A stretch of DNA of 64,000 bases from Pycnopodia helianthoides (lineage: Eukaryota > Echinodermata > Asteroidea > Forcipulatida > Asteriidae), in assembly GCA_032158295.1 (NCBI GenBank), contig CM063249.1, positions 5,967,195 through 6,031,194 of the forward strand, written 5' to 3'. The notes under the pieces were generated by a model, which had not been told where the DNA came from, did not search any database, and saw only the letters and a list, made by a program, of their open reading frames with translations. Numbering within the stretch: the first letter of the stretch is position 1; every line of letters begins with the position of its first letter. Below are positions 51,301 to 60,300 of the stretch, piece after piece. Position numbers and translations under genes: made by a program.

Positions 51301-54300
51301 ATGTAACATACATGTCCCAAAATGCTTTGATTTGTAATCACTGTACTTGATGAATCCTTAGAAGTCTTTATTAACAGATAAGACTGTTTTCCTTCCTACA
51401 GTATTTACGGAGTAAGATGGTAAAGAAGGCAGGGCCTAATAAAGTAGATAGCGACAGAGATGGTGATACAGACAGTGACGCTGATAGTGATGCTGACAGT
51501 GATGCTGACAGTGGGAAAGCATCTAGTAGTAGTTCATCTGAGGAAGATGATGATGAAGATGATGATGACACAAGAACAAGAAAGCAAAAGGAAGAAACAC
51601 AAGCAGCATCTACCCAAAAGGTAAACAGCAATTTGACTGGTTTAAAAGTTAATGTTCCATTTAGAATCATTCTAACAATAGTTGCGACAGGTCCCAACTT
51701 CAGTGTTACAGTTGGGGCGGCCCAACTGTAGTTGGGATTTTCTGATAGTGATAGTGATGTAGATAATCGCAATCAGTCGGCCTCTATAAAGTAACTTTTC
51801 TAACCTCTCAAGTTTCTCTTGGCACTCAACAGGGCTCCTATGTGATGCACAGTAATTCTCATGGCAAAACTTGAGAAAAATCAATTGTTATTCCATCACG
51901 TACATGTCCCTTAGCATTCTCTTAGCAATCTCTTAGCATTCTCTTAGCATTCTCTTAGCATTCTCTTAAGGTTGTCAACAGCCACTGGTCCCCTGCACAG
52001 TGAAGGATCTATGGATCCCAGCCATAGGCCCTTTTCAAATCCACGGCTTCGGCTCCGGATTGGGTTTCAGGCCCAGTTTTCTTGTCTGAAGCCCTGACCG
52101 CAAAGCATGCGTAAGTTAAAATAATTGAGGGAGCCTAGCTAGCCTGAGCCGATTTTGGAGCCGAAGCCGTGAATTCGAAAAGGGCCATAGTTGTGCTGTC
52201 CCAGCTGTAACACTCAAGTAGGGACAGGTCCTAACTATAGATGGGATGATTCTCAACTTGGGACCTAGATACTCCATTAAAAATGTGTGAACAAAGTCAC
52301 ATGAGACTACTTGTTGATGTAAACCAGTGTGTCCGATCTAGTTCCTCCTATCAGAGTGTTGAGCGTAAAACCAGACTCTCTGCTTCTTCTCACCCATACA
52401 CTCTTGATTTGCTGAGATGTAGAACTAAGAGCCATTCCAACAGCTTTATTCCACGTACTGCATCTCTTTGGAACTCCTTGCCTGGTGCATGTTTCCCTCC
52501 ATCCTACAATCTAGACTGTTTTAAGAGGAATATCAATTCCTACCTTCAGCTCCCCTGAGTTCTTTTCATATTTAATAATTTTTCTTCTTGTAGCCCCTTA
52601 CCAAGAGTGGCTTTAAGCCTTGTTTGGGGCAATTGGGGCAACTTGCATAAAAAAAATAAAAATTAAAAAAACTGGAATTAAAAGTCAACCCTAGGCTCGC
52701 TGACCCTACAAAAAAGTTTCATTAAAATGTTCAATAATTTACCTCTGGAATGTTACTTTTTCTTCTGAACAGACCAAAGTGATGAAAGCGATAAGGAAAG
52801 AAGACAAGTTTGAGAGAGGACAGTTTGTTCTTAAGATGAGAGGAGTTCCCTTTAGTGTCAAAGAGGTAAAAACATCTTGGGATAATCAGGATCCTTTTTT
52901 TTCTTCTTCTTTTTTTATGAGATATTGCCCAACTTACAAGACCAGACGGCCACTTCAAGGTGAGGGCTTGGCTTAACTGATTTGAGCTGTCAACCCAAAT
53001 CAACTGTCACCAGGGGCACGTTGCCACCTACTCCTGGGGCTGAAACAGGGTTACCCCCCCCCCCCCCTTTACAGTCCGTGAGGGGTGTAAGCATGGGTAT
53101 CATCCACTAGGAGCCTGGCTGGTAGAGCAGAATGCACTACCTTCCCAACTTGTTACGAAGCAACTATGGTTAAGTGCCTTGCTCAAGGGCACCAGTGTCA
53201 ATACCTTCAATACATATCTTGCATTAAGTCCCAGTTTGTGAATCTCTGTAGTCGAGTCTCTAGGTCTTGAGTATTTCTCCATAATAATAAAATAATAATA
53301 ACTGTGTTTATATAGCGCCTTTTGCCAAAGGATACAAGGCGCTCAGTATTTTTACCTGCCATGTATCTGGAGCTACGTTTTGAAGTATGAGACCTATGCA
53401 TATAGCACAATGTAATGGTTTACAAGGTGCGGTGGCGCAATATGCAGCCAATCAAACCAGGAACACCGGGGCGAACCCCTTCTCTTTTCGATAAGTGCAC
53501 TGGGTTCTTTTACGTGCATTACACAACACACGGGACCAACGGCTTTACGTCCCATCCGAAGGACGAAGCAATAATGGTTAAGTGTCTTGCTTAAGGACAC
53601 AAGTGTCACGACCGGGACTCGAACCCACACTCTGCTGAACAGAAACACCAGAGCTTGAGTCCGGTGCTCTTATCCGCTCGGCCACGACACGCCATACTAG
53701 TAGCATTATTATATGTATTAAAATCTGCATTTTTATCATTAGGATTTGCCATAAATCGGCACTTATGGCACTTATGTGAAGAATGTGATTCTTTGGACTC
53801 AAAGAACAAAATGAATCGTTGGCAGTTCCAGGTGCATTCCGCTGCTGGGGATCGTGCTTTTTACGCACATGCTCCGCGCCTTTGGAACCGTCTCCCTCAT
53901 CAATTCGTTCAGCGGAGTCACTTGCAGTTTTCAAGAAACATCTCAAAACTTTCCTGTTCAATGACTGATTGCTTTGACTGTTTTCCCATTATCAGTGCCA
54001 TTATTTATTTGCTTATTGTATAGTTTCTTGTAAAGCGCTGTAGTACCTCGTGTAAGAGCGCTATATAAATGTCTCTTATTATATTATTATTATCGTTGCA
54101 GAGATGTATTCTAAAATCTGCTTTTAGAACTTGATGACCCAATATTTCCAAATCTATGTTTATTTTTATATCATTTTCAAACCTTGCGTGTACCTTGCCA
54201 AATTAGCATCGGGGGAAACCTGGGTAGCAAAGTCCTTTTTGTTGATGATTTGGTTTTATTGTTTCGTTTTTCAGAATGACATCAAGACTTTCTTCTCACC

Positions 54301-57300
54301 GGTGCCAATCGAAGCCATCCGAATTCCCCTCAATGAAAAGAAACAAAGAACAGGTAGGTTGTCCCCCCGATCCACAAAGCTAAAGTAGTAGTCCAGGCCG
54401 ATTTCCTACCTCCCGCCCAGGTAGTAGTTAATAAGCAGGACAGTTCTTTTCAGAACTGAGAAGTCTCCCGAATTCCGAAAGTCTACTCTGCGGTAGTAGA
54501 ATTAAATAGCAAGACAAGTTCTCTAAAGAACAAATCTACACAGCAAGTAGATATTTTTACACATGGTGTTACCGCAAACCAAATATATATTGATACCTCA
54601 CCATGCAATGCCTCAAAACCCATATAGGTAGGTTGTTATTATGCAAATGTTAGTATAATTTATGCAGAATGTTGGGTAAGTTAGTAGTAATTCAAAATAG
54701 CTGGTCATAGGAATGGTTATAAATTAATATTCAGAAATGAATTTTTAGTCAAAGAATGACTGTTCATAAAAAAATGAACTATGACCAAGAATGTTTGACC
54801 ATTCTTTCGTTGAATGAAACCTTATTTTATTATTTCTTATTTATTTATAAGTGAACTTTTGTTGTATTCCAGGTATGGCCTTTGTGGAGCTATCCTCTGA
54901 GATCGATCTTAACAAGGCATTAAAGAAGAACAAAAACTACATGGGTAAGAAGATAGTTTACTAGGGTGGCGTGTCGTGGCCGAGCGGATAAGAGCACCGG
55001 ACTCAAGCTCTGGTGTTTCTGTTCAGCAGAGTGTGGGTTCGAGTCCCGGTCGTGACACTTGTGTCCTTAAGCAAGACACTTAACCATTATTGCTGCATCC
55101 TTCAGATGGGACGTAAAGCCGTTGGTCCCGTGTGCACTTATCAAAAAGAGAAAGGGTTCGCCCCGGTGTTCCTGGTTTGATTGGCAGCATATTGCGCCAC
55201 AGCACCTTGTAAACCATTACATGGTGCTATGTAAAGGAATAGGTCTAGTACTTCAAAATGTAGCTTCATAATACCTTGCAGGAAGCACCTTGAGCGTCAC
55301 TGAGTGACGGCTATGAGCGCTATATAAGAAGCCACCACTATCACTAATTATATTATTATTCATGTAGTGGGGATGTTCATGTAGTGGGGGGGGGGGGAGA
55401 AATAGAGCATTGACATCGGTATCTTTTTTTCAAAAATCTAAAGAAATGAGGAGCATTCCAGTGAGGATCCCATGATTTGTGGTTCACGGGAAACAGATGA
55501 AATTGAACTATGCCATGTAAAACAGAAAATGGTAATTTAGTTAGAAGTTAAACTGTTACCAAGTAAAGTACACTTTGGTTTGTTCACAATAACACTGTCA
55601 GTTTGTAACTTTGTAAATTGTTGATTCACAAGACAAACCATCACTAACATTGTAATGATCCAACATTTTCAGTCTGAAGTATAAGTTTGTATTTTCCAAG
55701 AAAAAATTGTTTCTTTTGTAATCACAGGTAAACGCTACATCGAACTCTTCCGAGACAACTGGGTTAAGGAAGGACAGCAGGGTAACAGTGACCGGGAGGC
55801 ACCATGGGCCAAACAGGTTAGTATGTATGGTCTTATCCAGCCTCGCTACCATGGGCAGCGTGCCGTATCGATACCTCTCGTCACTAACCCCTGGTAGGGA
55901 TGTACTGAAAAACAAAGCTGATTGGCTCCCAAACGTGACTACTTTGCGTGCACGCTTGTTAAAAAATTCTGTGCTCTTGTATGGCGCTTGTTGGATGCTT
56001 AGTACGTGCCCGTGAAACTGCAAGTATTTTGACGCGATTCCATTTCAAGTTAATCATGTTTTTACACTGTCACCCTAAACTGCGTAGAGTTAGACATTTC
56101 AAAAGATCAAAGAAGAATGAGAGGGGACCAGTTGCTCTTTGACTTTAGGCCTTACTTGCGGGTTACCATACTTGAGCGGACACATATAGTGGATCGGCCA
56201 CAGGCCTAATTAAAATGTGCTGGATTTGAGTACATTTTAATGAACCAATTCCAGGGGTTATGAGCGAGCAAGGCATGCTGGACAAAATGGCGCGGCAAGA
56301 TCGATCACCCCTGGGAACGAGGTTGGGTCTTATCCACCCCCCCCCCCTCCCCACACCACCACCACCTGCCAGTCATGACATTTGTTTCCTTGAGCAAGAT
56401 ATTAATTATTACCCAAACTTCCTTGATTGTGTAGGAATATTTGCCTTGTTTAGAAGACAATTCCAGGCACCCTGAGCAGTGGCAGATATTCTTGTTTATA
56501 ACAGTATTCCCTTTTTGTTGTCATTGAAATGTTCAGGCCGCTGAGTTAGCAGACACAGATGAACCTATTGGAGAGGTGAGTAGAATAACAAAATAACTCT
56601 TGTATTTTCCCGTGGAGAACTCAGGGGGTTGTGTTTACACAACGGTTTCCAGCCATGTCAATAAACCAAAGGGTAACTGTTCAATAGTTTTGTGTATTTA
56701 TGTTGATAACTAGACCACAATAAGGGAATGAAAGAGTGGTGACGAGGTCTTGCATGGCTGGTTAAAGTCTGCAGGGTCATTGCCGTGTTTTAATGGACAG
56801 AGCCAAAGGCGATTTCTTTCACCACTTTTTACTCTTTTATGTCAAGAATAAATCTGACAGTTTAGCCTCGGTTTGCGTAGACTCTGTGTTGAATTTCTAT
56901 CCATGTTGAGCACTAGGTAGCTCCAAGTTTCAAACTTTCATGCTTAAGTTTCAAACTATCGCACACTAGTTTTAAGCTTGCACGAGCCAAATATGCAGCC
57001 TACCAACTTAAATTGGGCCGTGAAATTTGCACGATCTGTGCAATCATCTGATAGCTCCCTCTTTTGACTCGATTTGCTCAGGCCATGTTTAGACACTCCT
57101 CCTGTGTTTGTATCACATGTTTAAAGGCACTGGACACGTTTGGTAATTACTCAAAACAAATATTAGCTTTAAAACTTACTTGGTAACGAGCAACGGAGAG
57201 CTGTTGATAGTATAAAACACTGTGGGAAACGACTCCCTCTGAAGTAACGTAGTTTATGAGAAAGAGGTAATTTCTCACTAAAATATTAATAGACTTCTTT

Positions 57301-60300
57301 GCAACTGCGATGACCAATTGAGTCCAAATTTTCACAGATTTGTTATTTTATGCACATGATGGGATCCACCAAGTGAGAATACTGGTTTTTGACAGTTACC
57401 AAAGGTGTCCAGTGCCTTTAAACATGGCCACGTGATCTCCTCTTGACCAATCTGTCTCAGGTATTTGTGAATAACGCTTTAAAAACTGAATTGTTATGAG
57501 TTCACTGAAGATAAATTCAGGTGTTGCAGGAGATTCTGTCCTCCATACTGCGAAACCTGCGAACCGACCTCCTTCGGCCCATGTTAATTTCCCACATGGG
57601 GGACAGAATCTCCGGGGGGAACAGATTTCCCTATGACAACGGCACCATAAATGCTTTTCAATTATCGTCATACATTTATTTATTATCTGTTAATCTTAAA
57701 GGAACTTTACAGAATTGGTAAGAAAAAAACTTGTAAAATGTACTTTTGATCACAGATGTACAAAAAACTTACACGGTCTAATGATGATGATAGTAGAAAA
57801 CATCCCTTGAAATATTTCTGTCTGAAATGCCATATTTGATGAGAAATGAATAAACTAATTTTCCGATTGGAGTTTATCGCTCAGTGAGCGTTTTATTCAC
57901 TTGTTGAATCTATATGATTTCATGCAATTGTGTAATCGGTTTTTCACTATTTTCTCGTGACCCAGATGGCCGATCGATCTCAAACTTCTACAGGTTTGTC
58001 AGTTTATGTATATGGTGGATAACACAAAGTGCTTACACTGCCAGCAATTGTTTTGTTAGCAAAACCAATTCTGTAATGTTCCTTTAAATAAACAATTCAG
58101 TCTTCATGTAGAAGATATTTACACTCGTTTTGTTTCCTTTGTATCTGCAGACTGGAAGACTTTTTGTGAGAAACTTGCCGTATGTTTGTCATGAGGAGGA
58201 CTTGGAGCAGCTCTTCAGTAGATATGGTAAATTCGTTTAGTAGTTGAGTATCAATAAAATACCAGACCCCCCCCCCTTCAGATTCTGTGTCCATGAACTT
58301 TTGAGTTTGTCCTTTACATGGTTGCATGGGGAATCTGTAGTCTCATTGCAGGCTGAGAAGATGTGTATTTTACTGGGTTGGTAACTTGTTACTATTCAAT
58401 TTTACCTTGACGGAAAACTTTGCAAACTTCTTTTTTAAATGTGCAGTAAACAATGCTGTGGATGAGATGTTTGGATAAGTAAACAAACTATCGAGTAATA
58501 AACAACAAGGGAAACTGCCTGGGTGAATTTCAAATAAATTGGTGTTGAACAAAGAAAAATTGACTGGAGTGGGATTTGAACCAACGACCTCCGGATTTAC
58601 GTGCCGGCGCTCTACCAACTGTCCTATCTAGCCCTATGTTTGGCGGTCTACGGATTTTGTCAACTTCTTTGTTCGAGGGTGCCAGTCAGAAGCCATACAA
58701 CTGTTCACTGCTGTGTAGCCAGGGATCACATCCATAGTTTACGATACAACCTGGGAAGTGGCAGCCAGGGGATCACCTTAAGGGGATGCAAATTTTTATT
58801 TCAAATATCAAGTAATAAACCACAAGGTAAACCTGTATCGTAAACTTGGGTGTACGGCAGTTAATGGTTGTATGGCTTCTGACTGGCACCCCCCCAAAAA
58901 AAGATATTGACAAAATAGGGAGACTGCCAACATCAGGGCTAGATAGCTCAGTTGGTAGAGCGCTAGCATGTTAATCCGGAGGTTGTTGGTTCAAATCCTG
59001 TTCTAATCCATTTTTCTGGATATGCTGAGCAGCCACATGAGGGCATAACGCCCAAAGCTGTGACAAGATTATTATCAATTTTTCCGTCCTTCTTTGCAGG
59101 ACCTCTGACTGAAGTCAATCTCCCAATTGACTCTCTCACCAAGAAGATTAAAGGTTTTGCGTTTATAACTTTCATGATGCCAGAACACGCTGTCAAAGCA
59201 TTTACAGAGCTGGATGGAACAACGTTTCAGGTATATAAGACCATGTGACCTGTGACATCACATGTTTACAAAAGAGCCACAGAGCCTGGACTTCATACAG
59301 GCACAGCTTGTACACGGCTCAGTGGAAGAATACAACAAATCTTATGTTTTATGTCTGATTTTTCTCAACTTTTGATATGAAGAAAGGGGGAACATCTCAA
59401 AGCTGTACAGCTGTTGCTTTTGTAAGTCTTGAATTTATGTGGAAATTATGACACAAAATGTAAATTTGCCCATAATGCCTGTGTAGCATCTTGCCCGTCA
59501 GGAAACGCATTAGAATTGACAAGGTCACCACTCTGTTAAAGGTAACATGGTCTATAAGAACCGATACAATGAGATGTATGGTAAAGATTTGAATCTGTGA
59601 GTGGTGTAATTAAACAGCGGGGAATTGAAGCTCTTCTGGGAACTAACGGATAACTTCACATGATTGTGACGATGTTCCCCGTAAACTAAGTATTTCAAAC
59701 TTGAGTTTGGACACAATTAGAAGTGTTACTCTAATCCCTCCCTTCTTATCGACTTCAAGGACAGTGTTTTCAAAGCTCTGCAGAGAAAAATCAACAAGTT
59801 TAGATAAAATCACATGACCATTTGTAAAAATCAGAAAACTTATATCAAAGCAAAACATTTTTGAAGTCCTCTCAGCAGCACGTGAGAAAAATTGTTTACA
59901 ACAAAAATCCAAGAGTAAAGTCACTCTGTAGTCTCACTATGACTTTTTTATTTATTTTTTTCAATTCATCTTGGTTTGTTGTACAATTAAGGGGAAAAAA
60001 CGGACAACTGGACTATAGTCCGAAGACTAAACAAGTCATGTTTACAAAGACAAAAGATAACAACAAAAATCACAGATTAAGCAGGTGTTTAACCACATAA
60101 GAGGAAAACACAGGAATTGCTTTAAATAGTTATGAAAATTCATATATTCTATATTCAAAAAGATGTCATGAGAATTCATATTAGGGACAGAAAAAAATAT
60201 AACAAGATCGTTTATGAAAACCCCTTACATCCTTCACATGAGCCCCTTGATTATTATTCTCCCTGATCAAGTGCCTCACATCACATCTACACTCATGGAT

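Noticed and set aside
54964..55060. Functional tRNA-Ser or tRNA-Leu gene
   Set aside because: The tRNA-like head is followed by the same 300-bp body at four or more places, as in a SINE, and the cloverleaf is imperfect.
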